In this document: positions 8,062 to 16,059 of the stretch, piece after piece
Position numbering within the stretch: the stretch's first letter is position 1
Layout of the letters: every line of letters starts with the position of its first letter
Origin: Methanocella_A sp049676595
GTDB taxonomy: Archaea > Halobacteriota > Methanocellia > Methanocellales > Methanocellaceae
Direction of reading: 5' to 3'
NCBI RefSeq assembly: GCF_049676595.1
Contig: NZ_CP187259.1
Location: 1,302,001 to 1,366,000 of the forward strand
DNA length: 64,000 bases
Notes under the pieces: generated by a model
Seen by the model: only the letters and a program-made list of their open reading frames with translations
Database searches by the model: none
Told to the model about the DNA's origin: nothing
Program-made: the position numbers and the translations under genes

Positions 8062-9184
8062 CTTTGTAATTGAGCGTGTACTCGGAGATCCTGAATGCTC
8101 CGATTGCCGGTGCGAGGTCTGGCCTCTCGCTCGAGATGACCGTAACCTTCTGCTCCAGCTCGTCGCAGAGCATCTGCTGGATTCTCTCCCTGAGGCCAGG
8201 GATGCAGGCCATGCCGCCGGTTAAGATGATCGGCTCTGTCAGGACTCTCTTATAGGTCTGGTAGTGGTCCTGGGCCAGCTGCGGGAAGAAGTTCTCCATG
8301 ATGGCCTCGATCACGTTGTTGACGTACTCTTCTACGGGCTTCATGATGCTCTTCTCGATCTTGAAGCCGTACTGGCCTCTGTCGTGAATGTGCACGGAGT
8401 CGTAGACTGGCTTGTAGTCGATGAAGTTGGCGAACTCTTCCTTGTACTTCCTCGCCGTGTTGAGGTCGATGTTGACGATACCCTGGGTCTCGTTCTGCAC
8501 TCCGAGGCGGATCTTCCTGTCGACCAGGTTGCCGCTGATTGTGCCGAGGGTGACGGTGTGAACAGGCTCGCCGTTCCTGAACGCGCTGATTTCCAGCGTA
8601 GTGGAGCCCATGTTGACGCTCATGAATGTCTTCTTAATAGCTTCCAGGCCCTCGAAGGCCGGGATGGCGCCGCAGAAGGCTTCGGACCAGGCCTGTCTGC
8701 CGGTGCGGCCGATGGACATGCCCGAGATGATCTCTTTCAGGTTCTTGCGGCCCCTCTCGTTCTCTACGGCCGGGTGGGCCAGAGTAACGTAGCTGTTCTC
8801 CGGGATGTTGTACCGGTACACGAGGTACTCGATAAACTGGGCGGCTAGCTTGACACTGTCGTCATCCTGGGGCAGCCCTGCCCTGAACATGAAGTAGACT
8901 GAATCAGCATACTCTTCAGCAGCTTCGTCTCCGAACTTGGTGGCGAGCTTGCCGGTGAACAGATCCCGATAGCGGGCGACGCAGGTGAGCGTGCGGACGA
9001 TATCCAGGCTCCCCTCGTAGTTGGGCATGACCAGCACAGTGCGGGTAGAGCCGATCTTCAGGCCGATGGGCACTGCTTCATTAGACCTCTTCTTGACATA
9101 TCCCGCATCGACGAATCCGGCGCCGTTCAGTTCCATGCCACCGTCAGTGAACATTTTGCTATCGTGAACATTCATTTCTGCCAT
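8057..9184 (-). CDS. Actin/MreB-like ATPase-fold protein
   Basis: A 375-residue protein with the actin/Hsp70-type fold. Phosphate-1 is IGLKIGSTRTVLV (residues 40-52), phosphate-2 is VNMGSTTLEISAF (190-202), and the adenosine motif is ILTGGMACIPGL (320-331). NTARKYKEEFANF matches the MreB-type TAE..K helix. The Asp usually leading each phosphate loop is replaced, by Lys43 and by Asn191, so ATP hydrolysis may be altered or lost. The N-terminus is a 35-residue unstructured-looking extension. The gene starts 13 bases after the stop of the large membrane protein (9198-11408), with AGGTGGA before its ATG, so the two are translated from one message. A filament linked to that membrane protein is a reasonable inference; a PilM/FtsA-like scaffold is the alternative. 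Confidence 0.85.
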   Translation of the reverse strand: MAEMNVHDSKMFTDGGMELNGAGFVDAGYVKKRSNEAVPIGLKIGSTRTVLVMPNYEGSLDIVRTLTCVARYRDLFTGKLATKFGDEAAEEYADSVYFMFRAGLPQDDDSVKLAAQFIEYLVYRYNIPENSYVTLAHPAVENERGRKNLKEIISGMSIGRTGRQAWSEAFCGAIPAFEGLEAIKKTFMSVNMGSTTLEISAFRNGEPVHTVTLGTISGNLVDRKIRLGVQNETQGIVNIDLNTARKYKEEFANFIDYKPVYDSVHIHDRGQYGFKIEKSIMKPVEEYVNNVIEAIMENFFPQLAQDHYQTYKRVLTEPIILTGGMACIPGLRERIQQMLCDELEQKVTVISSERPDLAPAIGAFRISEYTLNYKE

Positions 9185-9197
9185 TTCATATCCACCT

Positions 9198-11408
9198 TTA
9201 TTCTTCTCCGTCCAGTCTCCATACGACTACGGACGACTCTCTATCGGACGAGGAATCGTGTGACTTATAGTAATACAATCCCTTGACTTTCTCGATGTCG
9301 TCGTTGATGACGAGCTCTTTAGTGATCATGGTGAGCGTGTTGGGGGGAATCTCCAGATCGTTGCTCATCTGGATGAAGGAGACTCCATCCTGGTGCTCAC
9401 GAATGTATCTGATGACCTTTTCTTTATCCTTTATGCTCGTGGAAGGCGGCTGGTCTCTGCCGATGGGCATCGACTTGGGTACGCGAATCCTTCCGTCCGG
9501 CTCAGATGCGATCGGTGCCCGGGTTTCGTATGCGGGCGGTGCCCTGGATTCCCTGGATTCCCTGGCTTCGTAGGCGGGAGCCCTCGGAGCCGGCTCATCG
9601 TACGCTGCCGGCGGGATCATCGACGGGCCTCTGCTGGCATGGGAGGACGATATCTTCTCCACGCTTGACCTGTCCTGCTTCTTGTAAATATCACGGGCGC
9701 TGACCATGCTCGGAGCTTCCTCTTCCTCGCCCCGGTACTCCGGGAGGCGGGGCTGCTCTGCCCTTGCATTGAAAGCCTTCTCCTGGCTCTTTTTACTGTC
9801 CAGCTTAGCCCTGGATGCTGCAGCCGCTTCACGTGCCTGCGCCATCTTTGCCTGTTCAGCCTTGCGGACCTCGGCCATCTGCGCTTTGTTCGCCTTCCTG
9901 GCCTGGCTGGATGCCTTGTAGTTATTAAGGGACTTGCCCAGTGCTCCCTGGATCGGGACTATGATACCACCGAACATTCCCATGATCATCTGGCGCTTTG
10001 TGAACAGTAGTGCGAGAATCGCAAGCACTACCAGGATGATGATGACGACTGCTGCTGCGACCGGTACCCACGAGGGAACCGCCGATTTGGTCATGCCCAC
10101 GAAGATGTCCTGAGTGGGCGTATTCTCCACTATGTCTACCGGGGTTTTCCACTCATCATAGCCAGGAGCTGTAATCTTGACGTAGTGTCTCTTTGGTTCT
10201 AAGTAAGCCGTGTAGGGCAGCGTAACCGGCTTGCCATCGGAGTCAGTGATCAGTTTGTCATCGATATACAATTTGATTCCGGTTATCTCCGGGTTGACCG
10301 TATTGATCTTCACCCAGCCCTGGGTAGAATATGGTACAGTGAAGTTAGCTACCGGATTCCTGGCTCTCTGATCTGCAGTCTTATCCAGGGTGACGAAGTT
10401 TGGGTTATACAGAGTTATCTTCCTGCTGTCAAGGTATTTCTGGCCGTTGGGATCGGTAAACGCCACAGTGATATTGAAACTCTTGGAGCCGTAGACCACG
10501 CCATTGTCCGGAGCGTCTGCGGTAACCTGGACTCCGTAGAACTGGTAGAAGCCGTTCGGGTCGGTCCTGGCTTCTCCAACCTTCAGGTAGCCGCTCATGC
10601 CATCATCAGTAACCTGGTACAGCGTGACGGGCTGGTCTACGATAGGCTTTCCGTCTTTATAGGTGACGTAGCCACTCACGATGTTTAGCTGATCCTGAGT
10701 TGGCATTTCTGCTGGCTGAGGGTTCGACGCTGCAGCTGACAGCGGCACTAAAACCGTCGTTGAAATGACATCTAGATAGTTCGAGGCACCGGTCACGTCG
10801 ACGTCCATGATTTTGCTCGACTGGAAGATCATACCGTTTTCCATGTACTGGCCCCATACCTTGTAGTGGCCGACCGGAAGGCGCATGATAAAGGTGCCTC
10901 TGTTTTTAGAGTTGTCCGTGAATGCGTAAAATTTCTGATCGCCAGAAGATGCGTAGACGACACCATTACCGAGAGATCTCCCACTTGAGCCGTCTTGCTG
11001 CATCGCACCCCAAAGGTAGCCGTACTCCGGAGGCGGATACTTGTCGAGCGTCGTATCTTTAACGTCGAATTTGACGATGCCCGTGTCAGTGCCGTACCAC
11101 AGCGTATTCACTACGTCTGTCTGATAAGTGGTCTGGCCATCCTTGAATTCGATCTTAACCTTACAGTTCGGGTTGTTTGCCACAACATTAGCAAAGCCGA
11201 AGGCGCCGTTCTCGTCCGTTGTGGTCCTGCTGATCTCTTTGTAGATGCCATCATACAGGATCACCGTAGCACCCTGTACTGCTTTTCCGTGCCTGTCCAC
11301 GACCTGTCCCAGCGCGGTGAACGGCAGGCTTGCCGCATACACGTTGGGTGCGGCGATGAGCTGTAAAACGAAGAAACTGATTAATAAGAGGGCAAGTACC
11401 TTTTTCAT
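9198..11408 (-). CDS. Membrane-anchored surface protein with cytoplasmic winged helix
   Basis: 736 residues. Residues 1-25 are a Sec signal peptide ending at VYA. About 415 extracellular residues follow: carboxypeptidase-regulatory-like beta-sandwiches (GQVVDRHGKAVQGATVILYDG near 33, and SGYVTYKDGKPIVDQPVTLY near 245), then a PEGA-like module (GIKLYIDDKLI, with YVKITAPGYDEWK). One transmembrane helix lies at about 445-470. The cytoplasmic side has a 180-residue Ala/Lys/Arg- and Pro-rich linker, including short ESRESR repeats, and a winged-helix domain at about 655-720 (KVIRYIREHQDGVSFIQMSNDL). It is the first gene of an operon with the actin-like protein. It could be a surface receptor that binds DNA or an adaptor inside the cell, or an anchor for a filament. 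The function is not known. Confidence 0.8.
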   Translation of the reverse strand: MKKVLALLLISFFVLQLIAAPNVYAASLPFTALGQVVDRHGKAVQGATVILYDGIYKEISRTTTDENGAFGFANVVANNPNCKVKIEFKDGQTTYQTDVVNTLWYGTDTGIVKFDVKDTTLDKYPPPEYGYLWGAMQQDGSSGRSLGNGVVYASSGDQKFYAFTDNSKNRGTFIMRLPVGHYKVWGQYMENGMIFQSSKIMDVDVTGASNYLDVISTTVLVPLSAAASNPQPAEMPTQDQLNIVSGYVTYKDGKPIVDQPVTLYQVTDDGMSGYLKVGEARTDPNGFYQFYGVQVTADAPDNGVVYGSKSFNITVAFTDPNGQKYLDSRKITLYNPNFVTLDKTADQRARNPVANFTVPYSTQGWVKINTVNPEITGIKLYIDDKLITDSDGKPVTLPYTAYLEPKRHYVKITAPGYDEWKTPVDIVENTPTQDIFVGMTKSAVPSWVPVAAAVVIIILVVLAILALLFTKRQMIMGMFGGIIVPIQGALGKSLNNYKASSQARKANKAQMAEVRKAEQAKMAQAREAAAASRAKLDSKKSQEKAFNARAEQPRLPEYRGEEEEAPSMVSARDIYKKQDRSSVEKISSSHASRGPSMIPPAAYDEPAPRAPAYEARESRESRAPPAYETRAPIASEPDGRIRVPKSMPIGRDQPPSTSIKDKEKVIRYIREHQDGVSFIQMSNDLEIPPNTLTMITKELVINDDIEKVKGLYYYKSHDSSSDRESSVVVWRLDGEE

Positions 11409-11912
11409 CCTTCGACCTTCCGACCTTCTGAATTAAGCTTTTACATCTACAAATATTTTATCGTATAACCGGTTATACACGCGGTGTTTTCGATACAAGG
11501 CATTTTTACGGCTTTTTTAATCATAAAACGCCGTAGACCGCGAGCAATTGCATGTTTTTCGCCATGATATTTATAGCTTTACTCGCCGGATCATCCGGGG
11601 CGTTTTATTCTCTCGCCATTCGACAGCCATGTGCAGGCGGTTTTATGCCTCGTCTATCTATCCACACATATGTAGCCGGTAGCTTATCGAATAGCTACTA
11701 TTAGCAGCGAGTATATAAATCCTATCCTATTATCCGTCAACCATCCCCCAGCACAATATATATTATGTTTGAGCATTTCTCACCCTCCGTTTTTCCCTTC
11801 AGGCGAATTAAAAATGCGCTGGCATATGCCACTATCTGCCTGCTGCTATCCCGGCGACAAAGCCTAATATATTTTGCAGCAGATCAAAGTTTCAGAAGCG
11901 GGAGAACGGACT
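11409..11912. promoter_or_regulatory. Divergent intergenic region with promoters on both sides
   Basis: About 500 bases without a credible gene. Near the left end, on the minus strand, ATAAAATATTTG (about 11449-11462) is a TATA box 40-55 bases before the surface-protein ATG, which has GAAGG just upstream. On the right, TAATATATTTT (11866-11876) lies about 40 bases before the radical SAM ATG at 11913. The middle (11500-11760) is AT-rich, with TATATAAAT at about 11713 and an inverted pair around CCGGATCATCCGG. Nothing more specific is seen. Confidence 0.5.
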
Positions 11913-12935
11913 ATGCTGAAAGAAGCTATCCTGTGGGAACAGGCAGGAGAAAACAAGCTGCGGTGTAATGTTTGCGCATACCGGTGCCTGATCCACCCGG
12001 GCAAGCTCGGCAACTGCCGGACCCGCAAAAACATCGACGGCAAGATCTTCAGCCTCATCTATGGAACCGTTACATCGGTCGCCAGCGACCCGATAGAAAA
12101 GAAGCCCCTCTACCACTTTTATCCCGGCAGCTACTCCTATTCGATGGGCTCAGTAGGCTGCAGCTTTCACTGCGAGCACTGCCAGAACTGGACCATATCC
12201 CAGGCTGACATCCAGAGCGTCTACACGAGCGACATCTCGCCCGAACAGGCGATCGAAAACGCAGCCAGAGACCGGTGCAAAACTATCTCCTGGACGTACA
12301 ACGAGCCCTCCATCTGGGTCGAATTTACCCGCGACTGCGCCGACATCGCCCATAAGCGGGACATTAAAACCGTCTACGTGACCAACGGCTATGCGACCCC
12401 CGAGCACATGGACGTCATGAAAGGCTTGCTCGATGCCTACCGGGTAGACATCAAAGCCTTCACCGAAGACTTCTACCGCAAAGTCTGCAAGGCCAAACTG
12501 GCCCCGGTCCTCGAATCCTCCATAATCGCCAGGGAAGCCGGCATGCACATCGAAGTCGTCACGCTCATCATCCCCGGCCTCAACGACAGCTCGGAGGAGA
12601 TCAAAAGCCTCTCGAAATGGGTCTTCGACAAGCTCGGACCCGACACCCCGGTGCACTTCACCCGCTTCCACCCCATGTACCACATGGACGACGTCGGGCC
12701 GACACCACTGCAAACCATGGAGCGGGCCCACGACATCGCGAAAACCGAAGGGCTCAACTACGTCTACCTCGGCAACACCCCCGGGCACAAGTACGAAAGC
12801 ACGTGGTGCCCCAAGTGCGGGGAGCTGTTAATCGAGCGCTATGGGTTCCACATCATGCGGTATTCGATACCTGCGGATAAAAAGTGCCCCAAGTGCGGCG
12901 AAAAGATACCCATCGTCGGCGAGTACGGGCGGTAA
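11913..12935 (+). CDS. amrS: AmmeMemoRadiSam system radical SAM enzyme
   Basis: Radical SAM protein of the AmrS type (about 340 residues). The cluster motif is CSFHCEHC (C-x3-C-x2-C) within VGCSFHCEHCQNW. An earlier cysteine set (CNVCAYRCLIHPGKLGNC) and a C-terminal C4 ribbon (CPKCGELL, then CPKCGEKI) are both intact. SAM-binding strands include WTYNEPSIW and VYVTNGY. The family usually partners with Memo and AMMECR1 proteins; neither is in this window. An in-frame TTG at 11874 would add 13 residues, but the ATG at 11913 has GGGAG at the right distance and a TATA box 40 bases upstream, so I start there. The chemistry catalysed is not established. Confidence 0.92.
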   Translation: MLKEAILWEQAGENKLRCNVCAYRCLIHPGKLGNCRTRKNIDGKIFSLIYGTVTSVASDPIEKKPLYHFYPGSYSYSMGSVGCSFHCEHCQNWTISQADIQSVYTSDISPEQAIENAARDRCKTISWTYNEPSIWVEFTRDCADIAHKRDIKTVYVTNGYATPEHMDVMKGLLDAYRVDIKAFTEDFYRKVCKAKLAPVLESSIIAREAGMHIEVVTLIIPGLNDSSEEIKSLSKWVFDKLGPDTPVHFTRFHPMYHMDDVGPTPLQTMERAHDIAKTEGLNYVYLGNTPGHKYESTWCPKCGELLIERYGFHIMRYSIPADKKCPKCGEKIPIVGEYGR

Positions 12936-12954
12936 CACGACAATAACTAACTAA

Positions 12955-13605
12955 ACCAGGGCGACGCGGAGACAATGGCGAATTGGTGGAGCAAGATCTA
13001 ATGGTTAAACCACGGCGGCACGGCTCCTTATCCTGGCAACGGAAGAGCAGATGTTTGAACCACGGCGGCACGGCTCCTTATCCTGGCAACGGAAGAGCAG
13101 ATGTTTGAACCACGGCGGCACGGCGACACAGCGACAGTACAAGAAACGATGGCTGGATGGTTATTTGAACCACGGCGGCACGGCGACACGGCAACAATGG
13201 CGAACCAGAAAAAGTACTCTTTTTAAGTCCACGGCGACACGGAGACAGCCCATTAATCAATAACGGTTTACTAGCCAGGTGTTTCAGTCAGTATATCATT
13301 ATGATCTCATGACCGGTAAACAACATTCTATAGTGATTCCTGGTTTTTCCAGCATAGTAACAATAAAGGGATTGTCTCTGTGCCGTCAGTCCGCCGTGCC
13401 GCCGTGGATCAATAATAAATGCCTTGCTGTTTGGATATGGTTGTCTCCGTGTCGCTGTGCCGCCGTGGTTTTAAATAACCATCTTGCTATCGCTTCTAGT
13501 ATTGTCTCCGTGTCGCTGTGCCGCCGTGGTTCTAGTTTTCTCTCGGTTGTACTGGTACCTATTGTCTCCGTGTCGCTGTGCCGCCGTGGTTCAAACATTA
13601 GGCCC
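12955..13605. repeat. Giant inverted repeat of CCACGGCGGCACGG words, copy 1
   Basis: Fills the gap between the convergent radical SAM and SAM synthetase genes. The left arm (12955-13246) repeats ACCACGGCGGCACGGCGACA-like words separated by linkers; the right arm (13370-13603) is its inverted complement, linkers included (AGAAACGATGGCTGGATGGT pairs with ACCATCTTGCTATCGCTTCT). Between the arms lies a 125-base AT-richer core, shared with copy 2. Bases 13011-13060 are repeated perfectly at 13061-13110 (50 bp). Long open frames through the element are an effect of the repeated triplets. Related copies lie at 35.4 and 46.7 kb. Confidence 0.88.
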
Positions 13606-13622
13606 ATAGAGTTGTAGTTCAA

Positions 13623-14738
13623 TCAGTACTTGCCTGCAATGAACTCTTCAGCGAACGCCGGTATCTGTTCGAGCCAGTAGTCGACGGCGTACTCTATTTT
13701 CTTCTCGTCGGCCTGGCCGTGGATGGTGACGGCCTTGATCTGGGGCTCGTCCAGGGGGGCGCCGATTTTGCTGACGAGGTAGACGTAGGCGTCTTCTACG
13801 CCGAGCTTGACGATGTCTTCGGCGGCCTTGATCGAAATGATGTTGTAGATCTTCCCCACGTGGTTGACGGGGTTCTTGCCGGCATGGGCTTCGAGGGTCA
13901 TGGGCCTGCCGGGGGTGATGAGGCCGTTTGCCCGGTTGCCTCTGCCGGTCTCGCCGTCGTCGCCCATCTCGGCGGAGGTGCCTGTGACTGTAATATATAT
14001 GTTAGTGCCGTGGTCGGCTGCGTTGACTGCGAGGGACGAGTCGCTCCACCGGGCGGAAATGTGCTCGATTGCCCGGGCTGCGATGTTTGCCTTGATGTCG
14101 GCGTATTCGTTCATGCTCCCGGCGTATTTGGACACTATCGCATCGGCGATCGTAAACTGGGCCCTTTCGCCTTTGCGGATGCCCATGACCTTCACGTCGT
14201 CCCCGGAGCCCCGGGTCTCTCTGGCAATCCGCTCGATCTCGAAGACGTCCTGCTCCATGTGGCTCAGCGGCGCAAACCCTACTCCCATGGACGTATCGTT
14301 AGCTCCCACTTTCTTGACCAGGCTTCTCAGCTCTGTCGACCCGGTGCTCAGCCGGGGCTCGACGGCGAAGTGGCCGTTCAGGTGCCTGACAGTCTTTTTC
14401 AGGTATTCTGCTGTGGCATTTGTCGCTATTTCGTAGACCGGAATCCTCGCTCCTTCGAACTCATCCGTAGCCCGCCCTCCCAGCACAACGCTCAGCGGGC
14501 GGATGATCTCCCCGCCTCCGAGCACTGGCTTCGACCGGCCTCCGATCAGCAGTACCTTGTCCACGTTGTGGTGCAGGATGGTGCCGAAGTGGTCCAGGTA
14601 GTACCTCGAAAGTGCTCTGGATATGGAGTCCGATATGCCGTCGCAGATCGTATCCGGGTGGCCGAGCCCCTTGCGCTCGACGATCTCGAATGGCTCTTCA
14701 CTGTACGGTGCGGGAGCGTGCCTGATGATCATGAACAA
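13623..14738 (-). CDS. mat: Archaeal S-adenosylmethionine synthetase
   Basis: Makes SAM from methionine and ATP. This is the archaeal-type enzyme (COG1812), distant from bacterial MetK. Recognisable stretches are FEIVERKGLGHPDTICDGIS near the N-terminus, GGGEIIRPLSVVLGGRA, NAADHGTNIYITVTGTSAE and GRGNRANGLITPGRPMTLEA. At 371 residues it is slightly shorter than the usual 400, mainly at the N-terminus, where the ATG directly precedes FMIIRHAPAP. It stands alone, with the palindromic repeat at its 3' side and the HicBA-like pair behind it. SAM demand is high in methanogens, and a radical SAM enzyme is the convergent neighbour, though that may be chance. Confidence 0.95.
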   Translation of the reverse strand: MFMIIRHAPAPYSEEPFEIVERKGLGHPDTICDGISDSISRALSRYYLDHFGTILHHNVDKVLLIGGRSKPVLGGGEIIRPLSVVLGGRATDEFEGARIPVYEIATNATAEYLKKTVRHLNGHFAVEPRLSTGSTELRSLVKKVGANDTSMGVGFAPLSHMEQDVFEIERIARETRGSGDDVKVMGIRKGERAQFTIADAIVSKYAGSMNEYADIKANIAARAIEHISARWSDSSLAVNAADHGTNIYITVTGTSAEMGDDGETGRGNRANGLITPGRPMTLEAHAGKNPVNHVGKIYNIISIKAAEDIVKLGVEDAYVYLVSKIGAPLDEPQIKAVTIHGQADEKKIEYAVDYWLEQIPAFAEEFIAGKY

Positions 14739-14827
14739 TGCCTCAATTATTATATTAACTAAATAGATATATAATAAGCTAGTGATTGGGGTGTATCATA
14801 GACGAATTCTAGCTGGTCTCATAAATG

Positions 14828-15085
14828 CTATGGCCTCTCAAGCATCCTTCTAAGTTCAGCTATCGGAATCCCCGTGTGCTCCGATATCAGTTTCAGCATC
14901 CCGATCAGGGTGCCACTGGGGATTGTATCGGCGCTTCTGGCGAGCGTAAGGTTACCATCACCAGAGATTGGGTCTTTAAAATGGTAGCGCTCATGACTTC
15001 CTTTGCCGCAGCGCCGGTATTCATATCCAAGCTGCAGGATAAACTTGATGAACTTACGACTTTTAGTGGCAGGAAGCTTCGACAT
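14828..15085 (-). CDS. HicA-like mRNA interferase toxin
   Basis: An 85-residue protein of the HicA/YcfA family with the dsRNA-binding-like fold. The family signature is LGYEYRRCGKGSHERYHF, with the catalytic His in GSH. LTLARSADTIPSGTLIGMLK matches the usual C-terminal half, where a small stretch positions the product for RNA binding. It is the second gene of a pair; it starts 23 bases before its HicB-like partner ends, so translation is coupled. Such toxins cut mRNA in the cytoplasm when freed from the antitoxin. Confidence 0.85.
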   Translation of the reverse strand: MSKLPATKSRKFIKFILQLGYEYRRCGKGSHERYHFKDPISGDGNLTLARSADTIPSGTLIGMLKLISEHTGIPIAELRRMLERP

Positions 15086-15314
15086 CGTGGCCTCTTTCCG
15101 CCTCGATGTCCGGATAGTCTACTGGTATGATCTTAATGTCTATTTCCTTGTAGGGAATGTCAAAATGACATTCGACAGCTTCCCGGATTTTCTTTACCAG
15201 CCTGTCGTAAGTCCTGGCATAAGTAAAAATACCGTAGTTTACCCCGTTTGCGCAAAGCCTGCCACTATCGGGGTCCCGGAAAACTTGAAACGTCACTTCG
15301 ATCTTTTTCGACAT
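15063..15314 (-). CDS. HicB-like antitoxin
   Basis: About 83 residues from the ATG at 15314 (SKKIEVTFQVFRDPDSGR). A further-upstream start at 15365 adds 17 residues (MRCRSVFMIRQII...) that look non-conserved. The beta-beta-alpha-beta core (EVTFQVFRDPDSGRLCANGV, then TYDRLVKKIREAVECHF) resembles the HicB/UPF0150 antitoxin fold. It overlaps the HicA-like gene by 23 bases, and the order is antitoxin first. No clear C-terminal DNA-binding domain is present, so autoregulation may be weak or come from the N-terminal extension. The toxin assignment is firmer than this one. Confidence 0.65.
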   Translation of the reverse strand: MSKKIEVTFQVFRDPDSGRLCANGVNYGIFTYARTYDRLVKKIREAVECHFDIPYKEIDIKIIPVDYPDIEAERGHDVEASCH

Positions 15315-15459
15315 TTGATGATCAAGGATTATTTGTCTGATCATAAATACACTTCTGCATCTCATCGGGCTGAGATACTATTATGCATTTAAATGTAAAT
15401 AAGTTTCCCTCTAACCGTATACTTCGTGCGACAGGGGATCCAAAATTCAATGCCAGCCC

Positions 15460-16059
15460 TTATTTCTGGACTGGCACCAGCAGCTTCACGGCCCCGAACG
15501 GATCGCCCTCGGGCACGTTCGCTTCCATCCACTGGGTTAAGGTCTGCTTCTTCATCTTCGCCTTTTCCTGAATCTGCTTCTTGATAGACTCCACGTCGCC
15601 GTGGGTGAGCCCGAAGTAGTCGCAGAACGCCGAAGTGGTGGTAATCTTGAACGACCGTCCCTCTTTGGTCTTTTCGATCAGGCCTCTGTCCAGCAGCGCC
15701 GCCACGTGGTCGTAGACGGACTGGCCCCGGATGTTGACGAGCTCGTTCTGGAAGATGGGCTGGTAATAAGCGATGATAGATAGGGTGCGCAGCACGCCGG
15801 GGCTGAGCTCTTTGGGTGAGACGCTCATGACTTTGCCCGAGTACTCCGGCTTTAGCTGCATGACATATTTGCCGTCGAGGCGGATGATCTCCAGCGGAGA
15901 GCCTCTCGACCGGTATTCGTCGATCAGCTGGTCCATGATCTGCGCTACGTACGCGCTTGATCTGTTGATCAACGCTTTGAGCTGGGCGTCCGTAATGGGG
16001 CCGCCTGATGCGAACAGGGCTGCTTCCATCAGATTTTTCTCATCCACCAATCTTCTCAC
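15460..16059 (-). CDS. scpB: Segregation and condensation protein ScpB
   Basis: Kite-type subunit of the SMC-ScpAB complex, 199 residues: two winged helices (LMEAALFASGGPITDAQLKAL, and the YYQPIFQNELVNIRGQSVYDHV segment). It acts as a dimer on ScpA to bridge SMC heads during chromosome compaction. The first start is a GTG at 16059, inside the end of scpA; another candidate is the ATG at 16029 (MEAALFASGG). Either way it is translationally coupled to scpA. It is the last gene of the SMC operon; a 95-base gap separates it from the HicBA-like pair. Confidence 0.92.
   Translation of the reverse strand: MRRLVDEKNLMEAALFASGGPITDAQLKALINRSSAYVAQIMDQLIDEYRSRGSPLEIIRLDGKYVMQLKPEYSGKVMSVSPKELSPGVLRTLSIIAYYQPIFQNELVNIRGQSVYDHVAALLDRGLIEKTKEGRSFKITTTSAFCDYFGLTHGDVESIKKQIQEKAKMKKQTLTQWMEANVPEGDPFGAVKLLVPVQK

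Noticed and set aside
13279..13617. Frames within the palindromic repeats (also 46971-47351, 35338-35706)
   Set aside because: Peptides are repeats such as LCRRGS encoded by GC-rich words; these arise from the repeated triplets and are not proteins.
13719..14762. 347-codon frame antisense to SAM synthetase
   Set aside because: Composition is typical of a complement of a coding strand; the real gene is clear.
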